Below, one piece after another: positions 34,741-43,202 of a stretch of 64,000 bases of DNA. Each line of letters begins with the position of its first letter. The first letter of the stretch is position 1. Both the position numbers and the translations under genes were made by a program. The stretch lies in contig NZ_CP006587.1 of the NCBI RefSeq assembly GCF_000737515.1, positions 3,033,001 to 3,097,000 on the forward strand. The letters run 5' to 3'. Below the pieces are notes generated by a model, which did not search any database, was not told the origin of the DNA, and saw only the letters and a list, made by a program, of their open reading frames with translations. The stretch comes from Hymenobacter sp. APR13 (GTDB lineage: Bacteria; Bacteroidota; Bacteroidia; Cytophagales; Hymenobacteraceae).

Positions 34741-35808
34741 ATGACTGGACCGCTACACCGCCGTATTCTTGTGCCCTTATCCGTTGCCCTGGGGTTGGGC
34801 GTTTCGCCTGCCATGGCCCAGATTGGGGGGCAGCAGGCCTTCTCGTTTCTGAACCTGCCGCCGGGCGCCAAAACGGCCGCCCTGGGCGGCGTCAACGTAT
34901 CCGTGCGCGACGCCGACCCCACCATGCTGCTCAGCAACCCCGCGCTGCTGAACGCCGAAATGGATGGGCGCCTAGCCCTGTCGTTTGTCGATTATGTGGC
35001 CGACATCAAGCAAAGCACCCTGGCCTACGCCTTCAAGCCCAAGGAAGCGGATGCCGGGCGGCGGTGGGGCGCGACCCTGAGCTACCTTAACTACGGCGAG
35101 CTGGTCATGCGCGACCCGGCCAACAACGTATTGGGAACATTTTCGGTGAACGAGTATGCGGCCGGCCTCACGTATGCCTACGTGCAGGGCCCGTTCACGC
35201 TGGCCGGCACTGGTAAGCTGGCCGTATCGGGCATCGGCGGCAACCACTCGGTGGGGCTGCTAGCCGATGTGGGCGCCGTCTTCAAGCACCCCGAGAAGGA
35301 CTTTACGGTGGGCCTGGCCGTGAAAAACGCCGGCTACCAGCTCAGGCCCTACGCTGGCGCCGGCCGCGAGCCAATGCCGCTGGACGTGCAGCTGGGGGCC
35401 TCCATCAAGCCCGAGCACATGCCGCTGCGCTTTTCCATCACGGCCCACAACCTGCAGCGCCTCGATATCGTGTACCTCGACCCCAATCAGCGCGGCCAGC
35501 TCGACGAAAACGGCGAGGAAGTCAAGCGCAAGAAAACCCTCGGCGACCAGATAGCGCGGCATTTCGCCGTGGGGGGCGAGCTGCTGCTGGGCAAAAACCT
35601 GAACGTGCGCCTGGGTTACAACCACCTGCAGCGCCGTGAGCTGCGGCTCGACAACGCGGCCGGGGGCGCCGGTATTTCCTTTGGCGTGATGCTGCGCATC
35701 AGCCAGTTTCAGCTCGACTACACCCGCGCCGGCCTGCACGCCAGCGGCGCAGCCAACTACTTCACCGTCGCCCGCAACCTGAACTCGCTGTTCGTTAAAA
35801 CCCAATAG
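34741..35808 (+). CDS. porQ: Type IX secretion system protein PorQ
   Basis: A 355-residue outer-membrane beta-barrel protein with a signal peptide ending at AMAQ. The mature start GGQQAFSFLNLPPGAKTAAL then GGVNVSVRD matches PorQ of the type IX secretion system. Later barrel strands (VGLAVKNAGYQL, RLGYNHLQRRELR, FQLDYTRAGLHASGAANYFT) fit the PorV/PorQ fold. PorQ works with PorU, PorV and PorZ to attach secreted proteins to the cell surface. The ATG at 34741 was chosen for its signal peptide. TATCTTGG, one base off the -7 box, lies 6 bases upstream, so the mRNA may be leaderless. hslU follows. Confidence 0.9.
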   Translation: MTGPLHRRILVPLSVALGLGVSPAMAQIGGQQAFSFLNLPPGAKTAALGGVNVSVRDADPTMLLSNPALLNAEMDGRLALSFVDYVADIKQSTLAYAFKPKEADAGRRWGATLSYLNYGELVMRDPANNVLGTFSVNEYAAGLTYAYVQGPFTLAGTGKLAVSGIGGNHSVGLLADVGAVFKHPEKDFTVGLAVKNAGYQLRPYAGAGREPMPLDVQLGASIKPEHMPLRFSITAHNLQRLDIVYLDPNQRGQLDENGEEVKRKKTLGDQIARHFAVGGELLLGKNLNVRLGYNHLQRRELRLDNAAGGAGISFGVMLRISQFQLDYTRAGLHASGAANYFTVARNLNSLFVKTQ

Positions 35809-35918
35809 CTGCCCTCGCACTGCGGCACACGATAAAGCCCGGGCTCCGGGCCCATCCGCGGCAAACATTTCCGGCAGCGCTACGGTATTTCCGCTACGTC
35901 TATTTCCCCACACCTTTT

Positions 35919-37328
35919 ATGCTCGATTTCCAGACTTTTCTTACCCCTTCGCAGATAGTTGCCGAGCTGGATAAGTACATCATTGGCCAGCACGAGGCCA
36001 AGCGGCACGTGGCCATTGCGCTGCGCAACCGCTGGCGCCGCCTGCATGCCCCGCTGGACATGCAGCGCGAAATCGTGCCCAACAACATCCTCATGATTGG
36101 CTCGACGGGCGTCGGCAAAACCGAAATCGCCCGCCGCCTGGCCGCCATTGCCGATGCCCCCTTCACCAAAGTGGAAGCCAGCAAGTTCACGGAAGTCGGC
36201 TATGTGGGCCGCGACGTGGAAAGCATGGTGCGCGACCTGGTGGAGCAGTCGGTGAACCAGGTGAAGCAGCGCCGCAAGGAAGAAGTGAAAGTGCAGGCTG
36301 CCCAGGCCGTGGAAGACCTGATTCTGGACGCCCTGATTCCGTCCGTGAGCGGCGGCAGCAGCAAGTCGTCGGTCGGCTTCAGCGGTAGCCACGATGGCAG
36401 CGCCATGCCCGAGTCGGACTACGAGCTGAACGAGCGCACCCGCGACAAGTTCCGCGAGAAAATCCGCAGCGGCGAGCTGGACGACCGTAAAATCGACATC
36501 AAGGTGCAGCAGGGCGGCGCCCCCGGCATCGGCGTGCTGGGCGCCGCGCCCGGCATGGACGAGGCCTCGATGGCCGGTCTGCAGGACATGCTGGGCTCGA
36601 TGATGCCCAAGAAAACCCGCAAGCGCAAAGTCACCATTGCCGAGGCTCGCAAAATTCTGCTCGACGAGGAAGCCGCCAAGCTCATTGATATGGATGAGGT
36701 GAAGGACGAAGCCATCCGCAACGCCGAAAACGCCGGCATCATCTTCATCGACGAAATCGACAAAGTAGCCAGCCGCAGCGGTAAAGGCGGCAGCGGCCCC
36801 GACGTCAGCCGAGAAGGCGTGCAGCGCGACCTGCTGCCCATCGTGGAGGGCTCGGCCGTGAGCACCAAGTACGGCATCATCAACACCGACCACATCCTGT
36901 TCATTGCTGCCGGCGCCTTCCACGTCGCCAAACCCTCCGACCTGATTCCGGAGCTGCAGGGCCGCTTCCCCATCCGCGTGGAGCTGCAGAGCCTCACGAA
37001 AGACGACTTCTTCCGGATTCTGAAGGACCCCAAAAACGCTCTCACCAAGCAGTACGAAGCCCTGCTGCAGGCCGAGGACGTAGTGCTGACCTTCGAGGAC
37101 GAGGCGCTGGAGCAACTCGCCGAAATTGCCTTCAATGTCAACGCCGAGGTGGAAAATATTGGAGCGCGCCGCCTGCATACGGTCATGAGCCGCCTGCTCA
37201 ACGACATCCTGTTCGACGTACCGGACCGCATCGGCCCCAACGCCCGCATCCTCATCACCCGCGACCTGGTAAATGAGCGCCTGCAGAACATGGTCGGCAA
37301 CCGCGACCTGAGCCAGTATATTCTCTAA
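35919..37328 (+). CDS. hslU: ATP-dependent protease ATPase subunit HslU
   Basis: A 469-residue AAA+ unfoldase that feeds the HslV peptidase. The start LTPSQIVAELDKYIIGQHEA is the family signature. Walker A is MIGSTGVGKTEIARRL at about 60-72 (Ser replaces the usual Pro), and Walker B is IIFIDEIDKVASRSG near 274. The C-terminal end RDLSQYIL reaches HslV's docking grooves in related proteins. hslV is not in the window. A terminator follows at 37378. Confidence 0.97.
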   Translation: MLDFQTFLTPSQIVAELDKYIIGQHEAKRHVAIALRNRWRRLHAPLDMQREIVPNNILMIGSTGVGKTEIARRLAAIADAPFTKVEASKFTEVGYVGRDVESMVRDLVEQSVNQVKQRRKEEVKVQAAQAVEDLILDALIPSVSGGSSKSSVGFSGSHDGSAMPESDYELNERTRDKFREKIRSGELDDRKIDIKVQQGGAPGIGVLGAAPGMDEASMAGLQDMLGSMMPKKTRKRKVTIAEARKILLDEEAAKLIDMDEVKDEAIRNAENAGIIFIDEIDKVASRSGKGGSGPDVSREGVQRDLLPIVEGSAVSTKYGIINTDHILFIAAGAFHVAKPSDLIPELQGRFPIRVELQSLTKDDFFRILKDPKNALTKQYEALLQAEDVVLTFEDEALEQLAEIAFNVNAEVENIGARRLHTVMSRLLNDILFDVPDRIGPNARILITRDLVNERLQNMVGNRDLSQYIL

Positions 37329-37377
37329 TAGGGCCGCTGGCCTGGGCCATAGCTAGTTCCCGCAGTGCGCATACAAG

Positions 37378-37412
37378 ACAAAAAGAAGTGGCCACCGGCC
37401 GCTTCTTTTTGT
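37378..37412 (+). terminator. Terminator after hslU
   Basis: ACAAAAAGAAGTGGCC and GGCCGCTTCTTTTTGT form a 16-bp stem with one mismatch and a three-base loop, 50 bases after the hslU stop. Confidence 0.88.
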
Positions 37413-37457
37413 TTACGGCCGTATTTTCATTAGCTCTCACTACACACCATTCCTTTC

Positions 37458-38195
37458 ATGCATTACTACATCATCACTGGCGCCAGCCGCGGCTTAGGCA
37501 AGGCGCTTGCCGAACAACTGCTGTTGCAACCCGATACCATAGTCGTGGGGGTGTCACGACATGCTACTATCCAGCACGAGCGGTACCGCCACCAGCCCTT
37601 GGACTTGTCTGACATGCTGGCTGTGCAGAACAACCTGTTCAAGGTATTTCCTGCCTGCCCCGATGCTGCCAGCATCACGCTCATCAACAATGCGGGTGTG
37701 CTGGGCGAGGTGAAGTACATGGGCGAACTGCCGAATGAGCACTTTGAGTTTGTGTTCGATGTCAACGTCATTGCCCCGGCTATGCTGATGAATACGTTTT
37801 TGGCTACCTACCAACAGCACACTGGTATTCCCCGAACTATCCTTAACATTAGCAGCGGTGCCGCTCAGCGCCCTGTAGATGGGTGGGGAGCCTACTGTGC
37901 CTCCAAAGCCGCCCTCGATGCGTTGTCAGCGGTGGCTCAAAAAGAACAAGACCTGCGTGGCTCCGGCATCCGCATCCGCAGCCTCGCCCCCGGCGTGCTG
38001 GACACCGCTATGCAGGAGCACATCCGCTCCGCTGACCGCGAGCAGTTCAGCGAAGCAGAGCGGTTTGTTGGTCTAAAGCAGGACGGCGCGTTGGTATCGC
38101 CCGCCGAAGCAGCTCGCCAGATCGTCCGGTGGCTGCAGCAGCCCGCCCAACCCCAGGAGCCGGTAGTGCTACGCTTGGCAGATTTGTCCGAATAG
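37458..38195 (+). CDS. Short-chain dehydrogenase/reductase
   Basis: A 245-residue classical SDR. The NAD(P) glycine motif is YIITGASRGLGKALAEQL at residues 4-21. NNAG appears near 76, and the catalytic Ser and Tyr-x-x-x-Lys are in ILNISSGAAQ and AYCASKAALDA. The arginine in the first turn suggests NADPH. Size and N terminus resemble the sepiapterin-reductase/benzil-reductase (YueD) subgroup, but the substrate is unknown. It stands alone between two terminators. Confidence 0.92.
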   Translation: MHYYIITGASRGLGKALAEQLLLQPDTIVVGVSRHATIQHERYRHQPLDLSDMLAVQNNLFKVFPACPDAASITLINNAGVLGEVKYMGELPNEHFEFVFDVNVIAPAMLMNTFLATYQQHTGIPRTILNISSGAAQRPVDGWGAYCASKAALDALSAVAQKEQDLRGSGIRIRSLAPGVLDTAMQEHIRSADREQFSEAERFVGLKQDGALVSPAEAARQIVRWLQQPAQPQEPVVLRLADLSE

Positions 38196-38224
38196 TTACT
38201 AGCGCTAGATATGCCAGCTACAAA

Positions 38225-38257
38225 AAAAATACCCCGACCACTGGCCGGGGTATTTTT
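38225..38257. terminator. Bidirectional terminator between the SDR and susD genes
   Basis: AAAAATACCCCG (38225-38236) pairs with CGGGGTATTTTT (38246-38257) and serves two convergent transcripts. Confidence 0.9.
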
Positions 38258-38274
38258 CTATAAATCCATCAGGC

Positions 38275-39639
38275 TTAGTTGTAGCCCGGGTTCTGAACCA
38301 TGTTGGGGTTGTTCAGGGTCTCGCGGAACGGAATCGGCAACAGCAGACGGTTTACGTCGGTGATGTTGAGAACCGCCTGGGCCCGGCCCGTGCGAATCAG
38401 GTCAAACCAACGGTGGCCTTCCAGAGCCAGCTCCACGCGACGTTCGCGCTCAATCAGATCCAGTACCTGGGTCTGGGTGAGGCCAGCCGCTACGGGCAGA
38501 CCAGCTCGTGTACGAATACGGTTCAGGGCCGTAATGGCGCCGGGTGCGTCGTTCAAACGAGCCTTAGCCTCGGCGCTGATCAGGATAATCTCAGCTAGGC
38601 GGATAGCCTTGAAGTTGTCGGTGCCCGTGCCTGGGTCGGTGTATTTCACCTGGTTGCCAACAGCAATGGCGCGGCCGTTGAGCTGAAACGAACCGTTGGA
38701 GATGGTAGCGTCACGACGCTGGTCGCCGGTTTCGTAGGCAGTAGTGAGCGTTGAGCCAGGGCCGGTAGGGCTCATCTCGTTGCGGCCACCATTAGTGGTA
38801 GGCAGCATGAAGAAGGCATACGAGCTCTGGTTCTGGGCGTCAAACTGCACTTCGAAGATGGACTCCGTTGGGTTTTCGCTGGCCACCGCGGCACGGTAGC
38901 TGGGGTTGAGGGTGTACCCACCAGCCAGCACCAGGTCAGCCAGGCGCGAAGCCTCGGAGTATTGCTGGCGGTACAGTGCAATGCGCGCCTTCAGCGCCGT
39001 GGCAGCCAGACGTGAGGCGCGAGCAGGGCCGCCCGTGGTGGGCAGTGCTGCTTCGGCTTCAGTCAGGTCAGCCACCATCTGGTCATACACGGCTGCCTTT
39101 GGGTTGCGCGACACGAACAGTGTATTGTCCGGGGTAGTAGTGGGCGTAATTACCAATGGCACATCACCCCAGTAGTTGACCAGGTAGAAGTAAGCCAACG
39201 CACGAACGAACAGCGCCTCTCCGATAATCTGATTTTTTACAGCATCTGTGGTGCCCGTAACGGCCGGCGTGTAGGCAATGACGTTGTTGGCGCGGTTAAT
39301 GGTGCTATACAGCGACGACCACATGTTGGTCACCTCCGCATTGTCCGGCAAAACGGCCCGGTTTTTCAGCTGGGCAAACGACGGGAACGTGCCGATGTGC
39401 GCCAGGTTGTCGGCCAGCATGTCGGCAAAGATGGGAACGCGCAGGCCCGTATTGTTGGCGCTTAGCAGGTTGCCGTAGGTGCCGTTCAGGGCAGCGCGGG
39501 CGCCTTCTAGGTCCGTAAATACCTGTGAGCGGTCCACAGAGTTACGCGGCTCTGGGTTCAGGAAGTCGGAGCAGCTGCTGGTGCCCAGACTCAGCAGCCC
39601 CAGAACTGCCAGCGTAGAAAATTTAGAACGAATATTCAT
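38275..39639 (-). CDS. SusD/RagB-like nutrient-binding lipoprotein (pair 1)
   Basis: A 454-residue surface lipoprotein with a lipobox cysteine at 23 (LGTSSC). Family features are FTDLEGARAALNGTYGNL, EALFVRALAYFYLVNYWGDV (TPR-like helix) and the C-terminal RERRVELALEGHRWFDLIRT. SusD proteins sit as a lid on the SusC barrel and bind glycans or peptides. The SusC partner is immediately upstream (27 bp). No glycoside hydrolase or sulfatase gene is nearby, so the nutrient cannot be guessed. Confidence 0.95.
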   Translation of the reverse strand: MNIRSKFSTLAVLGLLSLGTSSCSDFLNPEPRNSVDRSQVFTDLEGARAALNGTYGNLLSANNTGLRVPIFADMLADNLAHIGTFPSFAQLKNRAVLPDNAEVTNMWSSLYSTINRANNVIAYTPAVTGTTDAVKNQIIGEALFVRALAYFYLVNYWGDVPLVITPTTTPDNTLFVSRNPKAAVYDQMVADLTEAEAALPTTGGPARASRLAATALKARIALYRQQYSEASRLADLVLAGGYTLNPSYRAAVASENPTESIFEVQFDAQNQSSYAFFMLPTTNGGRNEMSPTGPGSTLTTAYETGDQRRDATISNGSFQLNGRAIAVGNQVKYTDPGTGTDNFKAIRLAEIILISAEAKARLNDAPGAITALNRIRTRAGLPVAAGLTQTQVLDLIERERRVELALEGHRWFDLIRTGRAQAVLNITDVNRLLLPIPFRETLNNPNMVQNPGYN

Positions 39640-39666
39640 GAACGTGAAGCTGTTGCGAAGTGGAAA

Positions 39667-42600
39667 TTACAGGCCGATGTTGATGCCAACCTGGTATACC
39701 CGGGCTTGAGGGAATGTCAGGAAGTCGGTGCCCTGGGCAATGTTGGAGTTTGTGCCCGTGAACGTGTTGATTTCCGGATCCAACCCCTGATACTTCGTGA
39801 ACGTGAGCAGGTTCTGGCCGGCTACGTAGATGCGGGCCGACTGCAGGCGCACCGGAGCCAGCCAGGTAGCGGGCAGGTTGTAGCCCAGCGTAGCCGTCTT
39901 CAGGCGCAGATACGAGCCATCTTCCAGGAAGCGGGTTGAAGTGCGGCGGTTGTTGTTTGGGTCACCGGAGGCCGCGCGCGGCATGGTGGTGCTGGGGTTG
40001 TTAGGTGTCCAGCGGTCCAGCGTAGTAGCCAGCTGGCCAAACTGCGCGTTCATGCCTTCAGCAAAAGCGCGGGTGTTGTTATAGATATCGTTGCCTTTAG
40101 TGAACTGGAAGAAGAAGCTCAGGTCAACACCTTTGAAGTTCAGCGTGTTGGTGATACCGCCAAAAAACTTCGGCTGGGCCGAACCAATGATCTGCTGGTC
40201 CAGCGCCGAGATAACGCCGTCGCCGTTCAGATCCCGGAAGCGAATGTCACCAGGCCGGGGCGTGGTAGCAGCGCTGTTACCCTGATAGAGGGCCGTTGGG
40301 TTGCCGGTCAGGCGGCGTGCCTCCGAGATGTCTGCGTTGATTTCATCCGCGCTCTGGTAAATCCGATCTACCACGTAGCCGTAGAAGCTACCCAAGGGCT
40401 GGCCTACTTCCACCCGGCTGGCGAAGCCAGCCAGGAATGCGGCATTGTTTACCAGACGGGTTACTTCGTTGCGGATAACCGAGACGTTTAAGTTGGTCGT
40501 CCAGCTGAAGCCGTCGTTTTTGACGTTCTGCGTGGTCAGGTCAAACTCCAGACCCTTGTTTTCCATGTCGCCGATGTTCTGGCGTACGGTGCCGAAGCCC
40601 GAGGTGAGCGGCAGCTGACGGTTCAGCAGCAGGTCGTTGGATTTGCGCCGGAAGGCATTCACCGAGAGCAGTACCCGGTTTTCTATCAGGCCCAGGTCAG
40701 CACCCACGTTGAATTCCGTGGTCTGTTCCCAGCCCAGATCCGAAACCCCCAGTTGCGTAGGAGCGAAGCCGGCCACAGCGTTGTAGTTGGCCAAGTTGCC
40801 GGCGCCCACGCCAAACAGGTTGCGTGAATCGAAGTTGCCGATTTCAAAGTTGCCGACTACGCCGTAGCCACCGCGCAGCTTCAACTCGCTAATGACACTA
40901 TTGTCTTTCAGGAAAGCTTCCTCCGACACGCGCCAGCCCACCGAGGCGGCTGGGAAGTAGCCGTATTTGTTGTCGACACCGAAGCGCGACGAACCGTCGC
41001 GGCGTAGAGAGCCCGAGAAGATATACTTGCCCTGGTAGTTGTAGTTAACGCGGCCGAAGAACGAGAGCAGCGTCCAGAGCGTTTCGTCGGACGAAGCATC
41101 CGTTTTCACCGAGCCAGCCGAGAGTTGGGTGATTTTGTTGGTAGCGAAGCCCGAAACCGAGGTGATAATACCTTGCTGCACCGAGCGCTGCGCGCTCTGA
41201 CCCAGCAGGAAGGTCAGCGAGTGGTCACCGAACTGCTTGTCGTAGCTCAGAGTGTTTTCGTTGATCCAGCCTACGTCGTAGCGGCTGTTTGCATTACCGC
41301 TGCCGTTGCTGCCTACAGCCTGCAGGGCTGTGCTCGGGATGAACACATCTTCCTTCAGGTTCAGGTAGTCACCCCCGATGGAGGAGCGCAGACGCAGGCC
41401 TTTTGCCAACTGGTAATCGCCGTAGAGCGAGCCGATAGCGCGGTTGTTGCGGGCTAGGAAGGTAGGCAGCGTAGCTGCTGCCACCGGGTTTTCCACCGAG
41501 TTGAACGGGTCGCGGCCGAACGTACCGTCGGCGTTGCGTACCGGAAACTGCGAGCCCAGCAGAATGGCCGTGCTCAGTACCCCGTAGATGTTGTTGTCGT
41601 TGTTGATACGGTTGCTCAGCGAGCGGCTGCCAGTCAGGCTCAAGCCCACCTTAAACTTGTCCGTAACCTGGTGGTCGAGGTTGAAACGACCGCTGCCCCG
41701 GGTGTAGTTCGAGCCAAGCACGATACCTTCCTGGTCGAAGTAGGTACCCGAAATCAGGAAGCGCGTTTTGGGGTCGCCGCCCGAAGCCGTGAGCGTGTAG
41801 TTCTGCACGCGGGCGTCGCGGAAAATCTCGTCCTGCCAGTTGGTGCTGGCGCCCGTGAAGAGCTGTTGCGAGGCAGGGTTTGGGTTAGTCGTTACATAAC
41901 GGGGAGCCAGGCCTACGTTAGTGCGGGCTTCGTTGATCAGGTCCTGGGCCTGCTGGCCGTCGAGCACGTCCAGGCGGTTCCAGGTTTGCTGTACGCCGGC
42001 ATAAGCATCGAGCGTGATTTTGGTTTTGCCGCTCTGGCCGCGCTTGGTGGTCACGAGCACTACGCCGTTGGCACCCCGCGAGCCGTAGATGGCTGCCGCC
42101 GAAGCATCCTTCAGCACCTCAATAGACGCAATGTCGTTGGGGTTGATGTCCGACAGCGCGTTGAGCTGCTGGTTACCTACGCCCACGTTGGAGTAGTTGC
42201 CGCTGTTCACGGGCACCCCATCCACCACGTACAGCGGGTCGCTGCTAGCCGAAATGGAGTTGTTGCCGCGGATCCGCACGCTGATGCCGCCGCCGGGCGT
42301 CCCGGAGTTGGACGTTACTTGCACGCCGGAAGCGCGGCCCTGCAGTACCTGCTCTACGCTGGCAACGGGCTGGCTGGCAAATTCTTTGGCCTGCACCTGC
42401 GATACCGACCCGGTTACCAGGGTTTTCGACTGTTCGCCGTAGCCTACTACCACCACCTCGCTCAGCGCTTTGGTGTCGGTTGCAAGTCCAATATTGATGG
42501 TGTTATCGTTGCCGATTGCGCGTTCAAGGCTAACAAAGCCAACAGAGCTGACAACCAGTGTACCGCCTGTTGCTGGTACATTGCTCAGCGAGAAGGTGCC

Positions 42601-42774
42601 GTCTGAATTAGTAGACACACCATTGGTTGTGCCTTTCAGCAGTACGGTCACGCCTGGCAGACCTTCACCGGTCTGGCGGTCGGTTACCCGGCCGGAAATA
42701 CTCCGGTTTTGAGCCGCTACCTCCTGGAAAGCGGAGGCCATGAGCAGAGTGCTCACGAGTAAGGTTTTTTGCAT
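39667..42774 (-). CDS. SusC/RagA TonB-linked outer-membrane transporter (pair 1)
   Basis: A 1,035-residue TonB-dependent transporter. After a signal peptide comes the carboxypeptidase-regulatory-like domain (SISGRVTDRQTGEGLPGVTV). Next is the TonB-box region (SEVVVVGYGEQSKTLV), then the plug with RGNNSISASSDPLYVVDGVP and AAIYGSRGANGVVLVTTKRG, then a 22-strand barrel ending in YQVGINIGL. It should import a ligand presented by the SusD protein downstream. The first 110 residues are nearly the same as in the pair 2 SusC (44730-47867). Confidence 0.97.
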   Translation of the reverse strand: MQKTLLVSTLLMASAFQEVAAQNRSISGRVTDRQTGEGLPGVTVLLKGTTNGVSTNSDGTFSLSNVPATGGTLVVSSVGFVSLERAIGNDNTINIGLATDTKALSEVVVVGYGEQSKTLVTGSVSQVQAKEFASQPVASVEQVLQGRASGVQVTSNSGTPGGGISVRIRGNNSISASSDPLYVVDGVPVNSGNYSNVGVGNQQLNALSDINPNDIASIEVLKDASAAAIYGSRGANGVVLVTTKRGQSGKTKITLDAYAGVQQTWNRLDVLDGQQAQDLINEARTNVGLAPRYVTTNPNPASQQLFTGASTNWQDEIFRDARVQNYTLTASGGDPKTRFLISGTYFDQEGIVLGSNYTRGSGRFNLDHQVTDKFKVGLSLTGSRSLSNRINNDNNIYGVLSTAILLGSQFPVRNADGTFGRDPFNSVENPVAAATLPTFLARNNRAIGSLYGDYQLAKGLRLRSSIGGDYLNLKEDVFIPSTALQAVGSNGSGNANSRYDVGWINENTLSYDKQFGDHSLTFLLGQSAQRSVQQGIITSVSGFATNKITQLSAGSVKTDASSDETLWTLLSFFGRVNYNYQGKYIFSGSLRRDGSSRFGVDNKYGYFPAASVGWRVSEEAFLKDNSVISELKLRGGYGVVGNFEIGNFDSRNLFGVGAGNLANYNAVAGFAPTQLGVSDLGWEQTTEFNVGADLGLIENRVLLSVNAFRRKSNDLLLNRQLPLTSGFGTVRQNIGDMENKGLEFDLTTQNVKNDGFSWTTNLNVSVIRNEVTRLVNNAAFLAGFASRVEVGQPLGSFYGYVVDRIYQSADEINADISEARRLTGNPTALYQGNSAATTPRPGDIRFRDLNGDGVISALDQQIIGSAQPKFFGGITNTLNFKGVDLSFFFQFTKGNDIYNNTRAFAEGMNAQFGQLATTLDRWTPNNPSTTMPRAASGDPNNNRRTSTRFLEDGSYLRLKTATLGYNLPATWLAPVRLQSARIYVAGQNLLTFTKYQGLDPEINTFTGTNSNIAQGTDFLTFPQARVYQVGINIGL

Positions 42775-42865
42775 GAGGAGTGTGTAAGAAAATGTGAATT
42801 TGTGTCTCTGAATGTAGAGGAGGAAAGTGTACCCAATCAGCTACATCACCAACCTCTGAAGTCCG

Positions 42866-42892
42866 AATTTACAACCGGATTACCAATTCCAA
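42866..42892 (-). promoter_or_regulatory. susC promoter, pair 1
   Basis: On the minus strand TTGGAA (42892-42887), 15 bp, then TAAATT (42871-42866), about 92 bp before the ATG. The same two elements with the same 15-bp spacing occur 91 bp before the second susC (47984-47958), where the second box is TAAGTTTA. This resembles the Bacteroidota -33/-7 promoter. Confidence 0.55.
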
Positions 42893-42934
42893 AATAAAGG
42901 GAGAATATTCGCTGATAGTGCGTCAACCGGCAAG

Positions 42935-42987
42935 TGACTTGCAACAGCTTGTTTAGAGGTAACCATGAAACAGGCTGTTGCAAGTCA
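42935..42987. other. Inverted repeat upstream of susC pair 1
   Basis: TGACTTGCAACAGCTTGTTT (42935-42954) pairs with 42968-42987 with one mismatch and a 13-base loop. It lies upstream of the promoter at 42866. The 428-bp gap 42775-43202 otherwise holds the promoter, AT-rich sequence and the terminator of pair 2. The repeat could be an operator or an old terminator (TTTTTT follows on the plus strand). Confidence 0.7.
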
Positions 42988-43146
42988 GATTTTTTGGCTC
43001 GACAATAAATTGCTTAGGAGTAGGCCTCTATGGCACTTTATTGCGTGTTTTATCGGAAGCTCGCCACTTTATTAAATGCTTTTAATCTATTGTTCAATTT
43101 CAATGAAGAAATGGCACCTGTTAGAGAGAACCCTGCGAAAGCGCAA

Positions 43147-43185
43147 AAAAAAAGGAGACCAGATAACTTCTGGTCTCCTTTTTTT
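43147..43185 (-). terminator. Terminator after susCD pair 2
   Basis: AAAAAAAGGAGACCAGA and TCTGGTCTCCTTTTTTT form a perfect 17-bp stem with a five-base loop, 18 bases past the susD stop at 43203. Confidence 0.93.
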
Positions 43186-43202
43186 CAGTGATAACGGGTC
43201 TG

